A DNA stretch of 64,000 bases from Tenacibaculum maritimum NCIMB 2154 (GCF_900119795.1 NZ_LT634361.1:434001-498000), one strand, 5' to 3'. Numbered from the stretch's first letter, positions 44,559-54,199 are shown. Notes: generated by a model not told the origin, from the letters alone. Numbers and translations are program-made.

Positions 44559-45445
44559 TATTTTTTTAATTCAATAGGGTTATCAAAAATATTTACACCT
44601 CCTTTTACGCCAAAATCAAGCGTTTGTACAGGATAAGCAATACTAATTTGTTCTTCTTCAAAACGTTTTTTTATACGCATAATGGCTTCGCTCATAGCAT
44701 TTAAATAATCGGTGTTTTTATAAAATCGAATCCAAAATCGAACTTCAAAATTATATGCAGATCCTCCAATAGAAGTAAAGTAAAAGTCAATTTCTTCATT
44801 CTTTAATAAACGATCTATTTGATGAATTTCATTTAAGGTAACCTTTTTAACCAGTTCCAAATCATCACCATAAGAAACACCGCTTTGTAAAATAATACGG
44901 CGTTTTTTAAAGGTAGAATAATTTATAAAAGAATTGTTGTAAATTAGTTGATTAGGAACAAAAACTTCTTGGCCGCTAACCGTTTTAATAGAAGTGGTAA
45001 TCCAACCAATTTCTTTTATCACTCCAAAATTATCATTTAAATTAACCCAATCACCTTGCTTAAAAGGCTTTTGCATGTTTACCAAAAAACCAGCAAAAGC
45101 ATTAGAGGCAATATCTTTAAAAGCAAATCCCGCTACAATTCCTACAATTCCAGCACCAGCAAGTAACTTTGTAAGTAAGCCTTCTAGTTCAAGAATTTCA
45201 AGTGCTAGGAAAATACCTGAAAGCATTAAGAGCATATAAATACCCAAAGATATAAATAGAGCAATGTCTTTGCTTCTTGTAAAAATTTTGGAATAAAATT
45301 TTAAAGAATATGTTTTTACAGCTTTTGCTAAGTAGTAAAAGGCTAAAAAAACAATTAAGGCCAAAAAAACCTTAGGAAGGTAAGCAACAATATCTTCTCC
45401 CCATTTTTTGATAAGTACGTAACTTGATCCAAAATATTTTTCCAT
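44558..45445 (-). CDS. MscS-family mechanosensitive channel
   Basis: 295 residues, several N-terminal helices and the pore-lining helix with the small-residue pattern (LLAGAGIVGIVAGFAFKDIA). The cytoplasmic beta domain has WVNLNDNFGVIKEIGW. It opens under membrane tension to release solutes. Confidence 0.93.
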   Translation of the reverse strand: MEKYFGSSYVLIKKWGEDIVAYLPKVFLALIVFLAFYYLAKAVKTYSLKFYSKIFTRSKDIALFISLGIYMLLMLSGIFLALEILELEGLLTKLLAGAGIVGIVAGFAFKDIASNAFAGFLVNMQKPFKQGDWVNLNDNFGVIKEIGWITTSIKTVSGQEVFVPNQLIYNNSFINYSTFKKRRIILQSGVSYGDDLELVKKVTLNEIHQIDRLLKNEEIDFYFTSIGGSAYNFEVRFWIRFYKNTDYLNAMSEAIMRIKKRFEEEQISIAYPVQTLDFGVKGGVNIFDNPIELKK

Positions 45446-45460
45446 GTTTATTTAATTACT

Positions 45461-45603
45461 CAAGCGATTTAAACTTTTTGTTTTGAAGCGAAAATTTAAG
45501 GTTTTTTGCCCTAATACGTCTTTTTTGAGTAACATAGTTCTAGCTATGTTGTAAGAAAAAGCTAAAATTAGGGTAAAATAAGACCAATTTGCAGGCATAA
45601 GAA
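45461..45603 (-). repeat. Dispersed intergenic repeat, copy B
   Basis: Reverse-complement partner of 4672-4815, lying behind the phosphoesterase fusion gene and ahead of MscS. The central AACATAGCTAGAACTATGTT can form a hairpin. Confidence 0.8.
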
Positions 45604-45649
45604 AAAGTTTAAACACTTCACTGTGTAAAAGTATGATAAAATACGAATT

Positions 45650-48600
45650 TTAAAAAGAAAAACCAATACCAAAAGCAACTCGATTTTCATTATTATTTCC
45701 TTGAAAAATAGAAATATTAGCAGTAAATAAATCAATACCACTTACCCAAATACTGCCCCCGTAACTAGTATGCCATTTGTTATTTTGAATATTGGGCATC
45801 CAAACCTTACCATAATCAAAACCGCCTGTGATACCTAGTTTTATAGGAATGATGCCTGTTTTAATACGACCTAAACGCAAACGTATATCGCTACTATGAT
45901 AAAAACTTTCTTTTCCTGTAAATCGTTCACGACTAAAACCGCGTAAACTAGTATCACCACCCAAAGTAGCAGCATGGTAAATTTGGAATTGATTTCCAAT
46001 ATTAATTTGTGTTCCTATTTCTGAAGCAAAAATAAGTGAACGATTTTGCACTAGGTTTTGATAAAAAGCAAGACTACTCTTTAAATAAGCAAATTTATTG
46101 TTAAAATTATTAGCAAGAGTTTTTCCTCCTATAGCAGTTTTAAAATGAAGTCCTTTTGTAGGGAAACTAGGATTATCTACATTATGATGGCGAAAACTTA
46201 TTTCACTCCCTAAAAAGTAGTTTCTGTTAAAAATAGTTGTTGCAACAGGTAAAGCACCAATAAATCTATCAGGCGTATTTTGTACTTTCAATCCCTCAAT
46301 ACTAGTAGAAATCTTAACAATACTTCCCCCTCTAAGCCTTTTTAATAAGGAAGGTGTAATACTTAACTCTTCTTTTCTGACTCTATAATAATTAGCATCA
46401 AATAATTGTTGGTTAAACGAAGTAGCATTTCCCCAGCCAAAAAAGTTAAACGCATACTTGTTACTTGTTATTTTAGCCTTTACCTCTAAGCTCCAGTTAC
46501 CTATAAATTCACTGAATTCACTGTTGTAAGTCATATCATATCCATGAGTAGCAGAGTAATAGTTAGCCATTACAGTATGTTGGCTTCCAAAAGGCTGTTT
46601 TTTAAATCCCTGTCGAGTGTATGTTAGTTTAGCTCCAAAGAAAAAACCATCATCAGGATTATTTCCTAAGTTAGGAGAAACTAAGGTAGTATTATTATGA
46701 ATATCATGATGATTATAGGTGTTTTTAAAATAATTTTCAGATCGTTTATCAGCCGTTTCTGAGTTTGGATTTAGCGTATTTTTTTTTGAGGTATAATCAT
46801 AGACCTTTGTTTTTTTGCTCCATCCAGTTACGTGAGAAGTATCTGTATAAGTATCATGATCTTGTCCACCAATAAGTCTAAGTAAAACACCTTTGTCAAC
46901 ATTGCCAGAAACTAAGAAAGTATCCTTACCGTTTAAACCATATAGTTGTACTTCATCTGTTTCCTTATTGCTTATCATACGGCTGTAAATGGTATCGTTT
47001 TTTTGACGTATGTTAATGTTAGTTGTAGTATCATTAAGCCTTTCAATAGTAAAAACATCATTTTTATCAGTACCAGTAATATAAATAGTTTTTGCATATT
47101 TTTTATAGTAGCGATTAGCAATGTTTTTTAACTTATTTCTACGAGACTTAATTTTTTTTATAATGGTTTCTCCATCTAAATTATAAATAGCTTTTGGAAG
47201 TTGTTGAATGGCATTTTCTATAATACTATCTGTTAGGTGTTTCTGAATATAATCAGCTTGTTGGTACCAATCATTTAATGTAAGTTCATTTAAAAACTCC
47301 GCATCAAAAAAGCGAGGGTAATTGTTGTACCATTTCATATTGCTAATGTCATTTTCAAAAGTCTGCATATTTTTTACCAAAGGAGCAAATTGCTTAAATA
47401 AAGGAATCATAATTCCATCAAACTTAGAAAAAGGTTGGTCTCTATCTCTAGGAATAGGGCGGTAGTATCTCTTACCAGATTTTGCTTTAAAAGAAGCCCA
47501 TCTCCATTGATCTTCATGTCTATCCCAATCACCTATCACCATATCAAATAATCGAGAACGAACTACCCAATTTTGTGCAATTTTGTGCCTGCCATTTTTA
47601 CGGATTTTTTCAAGAACATCAAAAGTGCTAATTATTTTTTTAGAGTTTCCAAAATTATCAAGTTCCTGTCTATTTCCAGCAGGGCGCTCTTCAAGCAAAT
47701 ACAAACCACCTCCAAAAGCATCGTTATATTTGCCAAGAGCAGGTTGTTTAGGCATATAATATAATTGAGGATTGGTATGGTAAATATTTACAGCCTTTGC
47801 CATTGTAGGAATTACAAAAGCAGCATATGGGTGTGACATGGTAAAGATATCTTGAACCACATCTATAAGGATGGTTCCTTTTAAGATACCTCCCATAATT
47901 CTATTAGCATCTTTTACCATAGAGCGTAAAACGTATTGCTTACCATTGGAGTTTTCCAAACGTAAAGAATTTGTTTGGTTTCCACCTCCGCGTCGGATAG
48001 GGGTTAATCCCCCGTAAACGTTTTCTAGTTCTAAAACAGGTACTTTAATTTTTTGACCATATTTTTTTCGATGTAAATCACCCCATAAAAAAGCATGGAA
48101 TTTACTTACCTCAGTATCTTTAGGAGCATAAATAGAAGTATTTACAAACTTTTTATGAGCATTGTATTCCGTAAAATCAAAAGAAGCCTTTTTCTTTTTG
48201 GGAGCTATGATTTCGGTACTATACAATAAAGTATTGCCATCTTTAATATTAGCGCTGTAAAACTCTACGATGGCAGCCCCGTCAGTATAATAATTTAGTT
48301 TTGCGTATCCGTGATTTCCATAGGTGAATAAAGCGCCATATTTAGCCAAAGCAGCGGACTTCTTAGATCCTGATCCACTAATAATTTGTTTGTATTTACC
48401 ATAGTTTACATTATTTTCATTAACAGGATTCTCCTCAATATATTGTAAGTTATGTTCATGTCCAGAAACAAAAACAATATGTTCTCTAAAATCGCCAGCA
48501 GCAGTTTGTAGTTGTTTGATAAACTCCGCATAATTTTTATTAAAAATATCTGTTTGTATTCCTGCATGTGCACGCAATCCATTTTTTAAAGTACCTAGTA

Positions 48601-49336
48601 TAGGAATTGGGCTCATGTGGTCTTTAAAAGAAAAGCTACCACCATGAGGTCCATTTGAAAACATTGGGTGGTGCATTGCTACAACTACATTTTTATACCT
48701 GTTTTTTTTAAACAAACTAGTAATATCGTTGATAAAACGTTCGCGAGTTTTTATTTCACAATTTTCATTAATAGTAGGGTGTTCATTCCAGTCTGTAATA
48801 AACCACCTACTATCTATGATAACAAGCATTAAATCATCAGTAATAGCAAGCTTTTTTAACCCGCAGCCATTCTCTGGTAAAAAAGCACCTTTACCCAATG
48901 CTTTTTCTATGAGCTTTTCTTGGCGTTTTAATCCCTTAACCCCATTATACCAATCGTGATTTCCAGGAATAAAAATAGGGGTACCTTTAAAATTAGCAAC
49001 AGCATCAATTTGCGTTTGTAGTCGATGCTCAGCTAAAGCCCTTTGGAAATGTCCTTTTTGAGGCATTCCGTAAGGATAAATATTGTCGCCAAGAAAAAGA
49101 GCCGTAGTATTTTTAGGAGCTTTTGATAACGCTTCTTTAAAGTAAGTTAGTGAAGGGATTGTTTCTCCCATCTTTGCATTACCCGCATCGCCAATTAAAT
49201 AAAAAGAATGTAAAAGTTCTTTTTGTGAAGTAACAGTTTTTGGTGCATTTTTATCGGCATAGCTTGCTTTATAAGTAGCACATCCAATGAATAAAATACC
49301 GATACTGAGATATAAAAATGATTTTACTGAATTCAT
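45650..49336 (-). CDS. Metallophosphoesterase / kinase-like / outer-membrane barrel fusion lipoprotein
   Basis: 1228 residues. A lipobox ends the signal peptide (LFIGC, Cys19). Residues 45-370 are a calcineurin-like phosphoesterase: IGDAGN, FLGDN, IPGNHDWYNG, AMHHP and SGHEH. Residues about 430-660 carry kinase-like landmarks: YVLRSMVKDA, GDWDRHEDQW (compare the HipA/CotH-type DRHxxN loop) and PRDRDQPF (a DFG-like metal site). From about 880 on it is an outer-membrane barrel related to surface antigens (BamA-like), ending in FSF. The first and third parts are sound by motif; the middle assignment is my inference. Confidence 0.82.
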   Translation of the reverse strand: MNSVKSFLYLSIGILFIGCATYKASYADKNAPKTVTSQKELLHSFYLIGDAGNAKMGETIPSLTYFKEALSKAPKNTTALFLGDNIYPYGMPQKGHFQRALAEHRLQTQIDAVANFKGTPIFIPGNHDWYNGVKGLKRQEKLIEKALGKGAFLPENGCGLKKLAITDDLMLVIIDSRWFITDWNEHPTINENCEIKTRERFINDITSLFKKNRYKNVVVAMHHPMFSNGPHGGSFSFKDHMSPIPILGTLKNGLRAHAGIQTDIFNKNYAEFIKQLQTAAGDFREHIVFVSGHEHNLQYIEENPVNENNVNYGKYKQIISGSGSKKSAALAKYGALFTYGNHGYAKLNYYTDGAAIVEFYSANIKDGNTLLYSTEIIAPKKKKASFDFTEYNAHKKFVNTSIYAPKDTEVSKFHAFLWGDLHRKKYGQKIKVPVLELENVYGGLTPIRRGGGNQTNSLRLENSNGKQYVLRSMVKDANRIMGGILKGTILIDVVQDIFTMSHPYAAFVIPTMAKAVNIYHTNPQLYYMPKQPALGKYNDAFGGGLYLLEERPAGNRQELDNFGNSKKIISTFDVLEKIRKNGRHKIAQNWVVRSRLFDMVIGDWDRHEDQWRWASFKAKSGKRYYRPIPRDRDQPFSKFDGIMIPLFKQFAPLVKNMQTFENDISNMKWYNNYPRFFDAEFLNELTLNDWYQQADYIQKHLTDSIIENAIQQLPKAIYNLDGETIIKKIKSRRNKLKNIANRYYKKYAKTIYITGTDKNDVFTIERLNDTTTNINIRQKNDTIYSRMISNKETDEVQLYGLNGKDTFLVSGNVDKGVLLRLIGGQDHDTYTDTSHVTGWSKKTKVYDYTSKKNTLNPNSETADKRSENYFKNTYNHHDIHNNTTLVSPNLGNNPDDGFFFGAKLTYTRQGFKKQPFGSQHTVMANYYSATHGYDMTYNSEFSEFIGNWSLEVKAKITSNKYAFNFFGWGNATSFNQQLFDANYYRVRKEELSITPSLLKRLRGGSIVKISTSIEGLKVQNTPDRFIGALPVATTIFNRNYFLGSEISFRHHNVDNPSFPTKGLHFKTAIGGKTLANNFNNKFAYLKSSLAFYQNLVQNRSLIFASEIGTQINIGNQFQIYHAATLGGDTSLRGFSRERFTGKESFYHSSDIRLRLGRIKTGIIPIKLGITGGFDYGKVWMPNIQNNKWHTSYGGSIWVSGIDLFTANISIFQGNNNENRVAFGIGFSF

Positions 49337-49376
49337 AATGCGATTGATGATTAAGTTTCAAAATTACCAAAAGAAA

Positions 49377-49419
49377 TACAGTTAGGAAGTCTTTTAAAAA
49401 AATAGTTCCTAACTGTATT
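49377..49419. terminator. Hairpin terminator after the zinc-ribbon gene
   Basis: Perfect 13-bp stem ATACAGTTAGGAA with its complement around a 17-base loop, between the redox operon end and the start of the phosphoesterase fusion gene. Confidence 0.65.
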
Positions 49420-49464
49420 GAAAATAAAAGGCTTAGTGTTGTTATAGCCCTAATTGTAAGTGAA

Positions 49465-49731
49465 TTATTTGTGAGATATTTTACATGTTTCACAAATTAA
49501 AATATCTTCTTTAAGAGTGATTTTGTCTAACTTTTGAGCTACTTCATTAATAAAACTATTATACGTATTATGCTCGGGGGTAATGTTATTTACTTTAATT
49601 TTCGTGTAATATTCACCATCCCATTCTTGTTTTCCCCAACAATTAGGGCAAATACCTTCAGGAGCTTTTAAAGTTTTATCACCTTCAGATTTTTTTTTGA
49701 AATAGTTTTTAAGATTTGTTATAATGTTCAT
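49465..49731 (-). CDS. Small zinc-ribbon-like protein
   Basis: 88 residues with two Cys pairs (CPNCWGK and CETCK) spaced as a zinc ribbon or rubredoxin-like knuckle. No further domain. It is the last gene of the thiol-redox series; role unknown. Confidence 0.75.
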   Translation of the reverse strand: MNIITNLKNYFKKKSEGDKTLKAPEGICPNCWGKQEWDGEYYTKIKVNNITPEHNTYNSFINEVAQKLDKITLKEDILICETCKISHK

Positions 49732-49803
49732 GTTTCGTAAGTATTTATGGAACTTATTTTAAGAGTATAAATTATTATAATTGCGCTAAAAGTAAGCATT
49801 TAT

Positions 49804-50337
49804 TTATTCAATAATATCTTTCCATTCATCGCTTTCTAAAGCAACTCTTTTTATAAAGCTACAAATGGCCACAGCTTTATAGCCTTCAGCAGTTAATTTT
49901 TCAAAAGTTTTTTGAACTAGCACTTTACCAATACCTCTTCCTCTTAGGTTATGAGGAACCTCAGAGTAAACAAGGCGCATTTTATTATCTTTTAGTTCAT
50001 AAGTTACTTTAGCAACCTCGTCATTTATATTTAAAATAAATTGTTGCTGTTTTTTATCGTGTTTAATTTCCAAAATTTCAGGTATTAATAGTTGAATCCA
50101 TTTTTGTAAATCTCTATCAGAAGGATTGCGTAGTTTTTTATTTCCAATGGTAATTGTAGGAAAATTTAGCTTTTTATTTTCATAAAGGCTTCGCAGCTCT
50201 TCTGCATGAGCTTCATGTTCTTTTACATCTAAAAACTCATAAGTTAAATCATTGTTTTTAAAAAACTCTTTATAATATACAGTTTTATGACAGTGTTTGG
50301 TACCATAAAGCTTTATAATAGGGAGAGGCATATACAT
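49804..50337 (-). CDS. Glutaredoxin-like / GNAT acetyltransferase-like fusion
   Basis: 177 residues. The N-terminal ~80 residues are glutaredoxin-like (KLYGTKHCHKTVYYKEF) with CHKT, a single Cys, at the active site. The C-terminal ~90 residues are a YidJ-type GNAT module (VPHNLRGRGIGKVLVQKTFE). It follows the Grx-TrxR fusion by 11 bases. No biochemical role known to me. Confidence 0.8.
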   Translation of the reverse strand: MYMPLPIIKLYGTKHCHKTVYYKEFFKNNDLTYEFLDVKEHEAHAEELRSLYENKKLNFPTITIGNKKLRNPSDRDLQKWIQLLIPEILEIKHDKKQQQFILNINDEVAKVTYELKDNKMRLVYSEVPHNLRGRGIGKVLVQKTFEKLTAEGYKAVAICSFIKRVALESDEWKDIIE

Positions 50338-50348
50338 TAATTAGGTGT

Positions 50349-51755
50349 TTATTTTAAGTAATCTTTGATACCATAGCTAGCTAAAACTCCTTCACCTGTA
50401 GCAGCAGCCACTTGCGCAATAGCACCTTCTCTACAGTCACCTGCAGCAAAAATTCCTTCAACAGAAGTTTGAGCAAGCCCAGTGGTTTGGATAAAGCCTC
50501 TAGAGTTTAAGGCTACTAACTTTTTAAAGGCTTGTGTATTAGGAATTAACCCAATAAAAATAAAAGTGCCATCTGCCTCTATAAGGTGTTCATTATTAGT
50601 AGCGTTATCTCGAACCGTTAATCCCTTGAAAAGACCGTTATCATCCGCAACAAATTCAAGAGCAGTTTGATTCATATGAGTAGAGATGTTATTAATTTCT
50701 TTAAGCTTTTCAACGTAAGTTTCCGAGGCTGAAAATGTTTCGGAACGATGCACTATTTTAACACTCTTACAAAAACCAGCAAGAAAAATACCTTCTTCTA
50801 AGGCAGAATTCCCCCCTCCAATTACAATAATATCTTTATCTCTATAAAAAGCACCATCACAAGTAGCACAAAAATGTATTCCAGACCCGATTAAATTCTC
50901 TTCATTAGGAATTCCTAATTTTTTATATGTTGATCCTGTAGATAGCACAACAGATTTTCCTAAGTAGGTAGCTCCTTTTGTTTGTATAGAAAAATGGTTT
51001 TTAAGTTTTTCAATTGCAACCACCTCTTCGCCTGTTTTAATAACAGCTCCATAAGTTATAGCTTGCTCTTCCATTTTTTCCATTAATTGGGGGCCCGATA
51101 TAGACTGAAAACCTGGATAGTTTTCAATTTTTTCTGTTAAAAAAGCATTTCCACCAATAGTAGATTTTTCTAAAATTAAGGTGTCAAAGCGATCTCTTTG
51201 TGCATAAATAGAAGTTGTTAACCCAGCAGCACCACCACCAATTATAATGGTGTCAAACATTTTACGTTCTTTTTTAATATTGATAGAAAGAAGTGCTGTA
51301 AGCTTAATATTATCAGGGTTTGTGTATGGTTTTCCGTCAATTAATATGGTTGGGATAATCCTCTTTCCGTTATTAATCTCCTCTACTTTTTCTGTAGCCC
51401 ATTTGTATGTATCAACATCAATAAATTCAAAATGAATATTGTTGTCTCTTAAAAAGCTTTTTGCTCTTCTGCAATCAGGACACCAATCAGCACCATATAA
51501 TTGTACTCTCCCTACTTCATTAATACCTAATACAGAAGCAAGCGTTATATTATCAGGATTTGTATATGATTTTTCTTTGATTATAAGTGTAGGAATAATT
51601 CTTTTCCCATTATTAATAGCTTCAACTTTTTCTGTAGCCTTTTCATCTAAATCTACATCAATAAAAGTAAAAGGGATGTTGTTTTCCGTTAAATATGTTT
51701 TTGCTCTTCTACAGTCAGGACACCAATCAGCGCCATATAATAAAATATTGTTCAT
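50349..51755 (-). CDS. Double glutaredoxin / thioredoxin reductase fusion
   Basis: 468 residues. Two tandem glutaredoxin-like domains (1-80 and 84-160) share YGADWCPDCRRAK with intact CPDC sites and look like a recent duplication. From about residue 166 it is a complete thioredoxin reductase: FDTIIIGGGAAG for FAD, CATC redox site, IIVIGGGNSALEE for NADPH, and the final GIFAAGDC. This gives a self-contained NADPH-to-dithiol relay. msrA precedes it by eight bases. Confidence 0.9.
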   Translation of the reverse strand: MNNILLYGADWCPDCRRAKTYLTENNIPFTFIDVDLDEKATEKVEAINNGKRIIPTLIIKEKSYTNPDNITLASVLGINEVGRVQLYGADWCPDCRRAKSFLRDNNIHFEFIDVDTYKWATEKVEEINNGKRIIPTILIDGKPYTNPDNIKLTALLSINIKKERKMFDTIIIGGGAAGLTTSIYAQRDRFDTLILEKSTIGGNAFLTEKIENYPGFQSISGPQLMEKMEEQAITYGAVIKTGEEVVAIEKLKNHFSIQTKGATYLGKSVVLSTGSTYKKLGIPNEENLIGSGIHFCATCDGAFYRDKDIIVIGGGNSALEEGIFLAGFCKSVKIVHRSETFSASETYVEKLKEINNISTHMNQTALEFVADDNGLFKGLTVRDNATNNEHLIEADGTFIFIGLIPNTQAFKKLVALNSRGFIQTTGLAQTSVEGIFAAGDCREGAIAQVAAATGEGVLASYGIKDYLK

Positions 51756-51763
51756 AAGTTTTG

Positions 51764-52315
51764 TTATGGTTTAGTTGTTTTTAATTTGTCTGCATGAAGC
51801 TTACGTAATTTAGTGAGCTTTGGAGTAATTACAAGATGGCAATAGGGTTGCTCTTGATTTCTTTCGTAATAATTTTGATGAGTTTGTTCTGCATCATAAA
51901 AATTGATTAAAGAGCTAATTTCAGTTACTATAGGGAGGCTATAATAAGGGCTAATTTCTTTTAAAACGACTTGTGCTATTTCTTCTTGCGCTTCGTTATG
52001 ATAATAAATAACAGAACGGTATTGGGTTCCTTTATCTGCCCCTTGCTGATTAAGAGTAGTAGGATCATGCGTAGTCATAAAAATAACTAGAAGCTCTTCA
52101 TACGAAATAATGTTAGAATCAAAAGTAAGTTGTATCACTTCGGCATGCCCTGTCAATCCTGAACAAATTTCGCGGTATGTTGGATGACCAGGAACATTTC
52201 CGCCAGAATACCCAGCGATTACTTTTTTGACTCCTTTTACTTCTTTGAAAATAGCCTCAGTACACCAAAAGCATCCTCCACCAAAAGTAGCAACCTGTAT
52301 GTTGTTAGTGTTCAT
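51764..52315 (-). CDS. msrA: Peptide methionine-S-sulfoxide reductase
   Basis: 183 residues from ATG 52315; a longer frame to 52399 overlaps msrB deeply and is rejected. Active site GGGCFWCTEAIF, then SGGNVPGHPTYREICSG. Reduces methionine S-sulfoxides. Overlaps the end of msrB by 11 bases. Confidence 0.96.
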   Translation of the reverse strand: MNTNNIQVATFGGGCFWCTEAIFKEVKGVKKVIAGYSGGNVPGHPTYREICSGLTGHAEVIQLTFDSNIISYEELLVIFMTTHDPTTLNQQGADKGTQYRSVIYYHNEAQEEIAQVVLKEISPYYSLPIVTEISSLINFYDAEQTHQNYYERNQEQPYCHLVITPKLTKLRKLHADKLKTTKP

Positions 52316-52766
52316 CTTTAGCTCCTTTCTCCAATTGCATGGAAATAGAGTTAATACAATAGCGTAGGCCACTAGGCTCAGGACCATCAGGAAAAACATG
52401 ACCTAAATGCGCATCACAAGTATTGCATAAAACCTCTACACGAACCATTCCATGTGTAGTATCTTTTTGATATTGAATAGCATGTTCCGCAATAGGTTGT
52501 GTAAAACTGGGCCAACCAGAACTTGAATTAAATTTTATTGTAGCATCAAATAAAGGGGTATTACAACATACACAATTGTATTGTCCTTCATCATAAATAG
52601 TACATAATTCCCCTGAAAAAGGGCGTTCCGTACCTTTTAATCTTGTAATTTTAAATTGTTCGGGAGATAATAAACTTTCCCATTCTTTTTGGGTTTTTTC
52701 AACCCTTTTTTGAGGACTAGGATTCCCAGTAGTGGCAAAATGAATAATATTTTTCCATGTTAGCAT
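52305..52766 (-). CDS. msrB: Peptide methionine-R-sulfoxide reductase
   Basis: 153 residues. Zinc Cys pairs CVCC and CNTC, the GWPSF motif, and catalytic Cys in LRYCINSISM. Reduces methionine R-sulfoxides. First gene of the thiol-repair operon. Confidence 0.96.
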   Translation of the reverse strand: MLTWKNIIHFATTGNPSPQKRVEKTQKEWESLLSPEQFKITRLKGTERPFSGELCTIYDEGQYNCVCCNTPLFDATIKFNSSSGWPSFTQPIAEHAIQYQKDTTHGMVRVEVLCNTCDAHLGHVFPDGPEPSGLRYCINSISMQLEKGAKDEH

Positions 52767-52873
52767 AAAAAATTCCTTTCTTTATTAAATTATTTCTAAA
52801 GATATTAAAATTAGTATAAAAAATATAGTACACTCTCTCTCGTGTTAGAAGAGGAATGTACCATATTGAACTT

Positions 52874-52905
52874 TTAATTACTCACTGAGTCGTAAGAGTA
52901 ATTAA
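52874..52905. promoter_or_regulatory. Inverted repeat between msrB and the HD-Pycsar gene
   Basis: Perfect 10-bp arms TTAATTACTC and GAGTAATTAA with a 12-base spacer in a divergent promoter region. A candidate operator for one or both units; the regulator is unknown. Confidence 0.5.
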
Positions 52906-52973
52906 TATCTTACAAAACCGACCTTAATCGAATACTGGTAAATAATTTATAATTTAGCAAAAATATATTCTTT

Positions 52974-54164
52974 ATGGAAAACTTGATAGTAGCGGCAGAA
53001 ACTTATGTAATAGAATTTCTTAATGAAGGTTTAAAAAAATCTTTTATATATCATAATATAGCTCATACGCAGCGAGTAGTTGAAAAAGCAGAAGAACTTT
53101 TAAAGGAAGAAAATATTGAAGAAATAACAAAAGAAAACGTATTGTTAGCTGCTTGGTTTCATGATGTAGGATATGTTGAAAAAGAAGCAGGTCATGAAGA
53201 AGAAAGTATTCGAATAGCAACTACATTTTTGAAGGAAAAAGGAATAGAAGCAACTAGGATCAGAGAAATTTCAAAATTAATAGCAGTCACTAAAATAGGT
53301 ATAAAGCCAACTACTGATTCAGAAAAAATATTAAAAGATGCTGATTGCGCTCATATTGGAAGTAAGAACTTTGAAGAATATACAGCATTATTACGAAAAG
53401 AATGGGAATTAGCTAAAGGGAAGGAACTGTCTGATGAAAATTGGCTAGAAGAAAATATTGATTTTTTAACGAATACACATCGTTTTTATAGTAAAGCAGC
53501 TTCTAAAAAATGGGGAAAGCAAAAAGGTAGAAATTTAGCAAAACTGCTAAAGCTAGAGGCCAAAACAAAACAAGAAACCGCTAAGCTAAAACAAAAGAAA
53601 GAAGCTTTAGACTTAAAAAAAAATAAAGTAGAATTACCGGAGAGAGGTATAGAAACAATGTTTCGTGTAGCATTGCGAAACCATATTACATTAAGTGATA
53701 TTGCTGATACTAAAGCAAATATTTTACTATCAGTAAATGCCATTATTATTTCTATGACTTTATCTACGTTGATACCAAAATTAGACAATCCATCTAATGG
53801 TTATTTGTTAGTTCCATCAATTGTTTTTATAAGTTTTACCGTAGCCTCTATTGTCTTATCCGTGATGGCTACTAGGCCCAATGTTACGGAAGGAAAGTTT
53901 AGTAAAGAAGACGTGGCAAATAAGAAGGTAAATCTATTGTTCTTTGGGAATTTTCATAAAATGGAATTGCCAGATTTTGAATGGGCAATGGAAGAAATGA
54001 TGCAGGATAAAGATTATTTGTATGGATCATTAACCAAAGATTTATATTTTTTAGGATTGGTGTTAAACAGAAAGTATAAGCTTTTAAGAATTACCTATAC
54101 CGTTTTTATGATTGGAATTATTGTAAGCGTACTCGTATTTGCACTGGCATTTAAAATGCAGTAA
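52974..54164 (+). CDS. HD hydrolase fused to a Pycsar-effector (PycTM-like) membrane domain
   Basis: 396 residues. The N-terminal HD domain has His27, His31 and the pair His63-Asp64 (AWFHDVGY). A Lys-rich coiled link (about 180-220) leads to the PycTM-like domain (former DUF5706): FRVALRNHITLSDIADTKAN, two helices (about 245-295), and a final helix. PycTM proteins are membrane effectors triggered by cyclic pyrimidine nucleotides in Pycsar defence. No cyclase gene is adjacent; this fusion appears common in Bacteroidota and may have a housekeeping signal role. Confidence 0.85.
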   Translation: MENLIVAAETYVIEFLNEGLKKSFIYHNIAHTQRVVEKAEELLKEENIEEITKENVLLAAWFHDVGYVEKEAGHEEESIRIATTFLKEKGIEATRIREISKLIAVTKIGIKPTTDSEKILKDADCAHIGSKNFEEYTALLRKEWELAKGKELSDENWLEENIDFLTNTHRFYSKAASKKWGKQKGRNLAKLLKLEAKTKQETAKLKQKKEALDLKKNKVELPERGIETMFRVALRNHITLSDIADTKANILLSVNAIIISMTLSTLIPKLDNPSNGYLLVPSIVFISFTVASIVLSVMATRPNVTEGKFSKEDVANKKVNLLFFGNFHKMELPDFEWAMEEMMQDKDYLYGSLTKDLYFLGLVLNRKYKLLRITYTVFMIGIIVSVLVFALAFKMQ

Positions 54165-54199
54165 AAAAATAACGGTGTTGGTTAATAATATAGGAAATG

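Noticed and set aside
52315..52399. Longer start for msrA
   Set aside because: It reads through the C-terminus of msrB; ATG 52315 gives the usual MsrA N-terminus.
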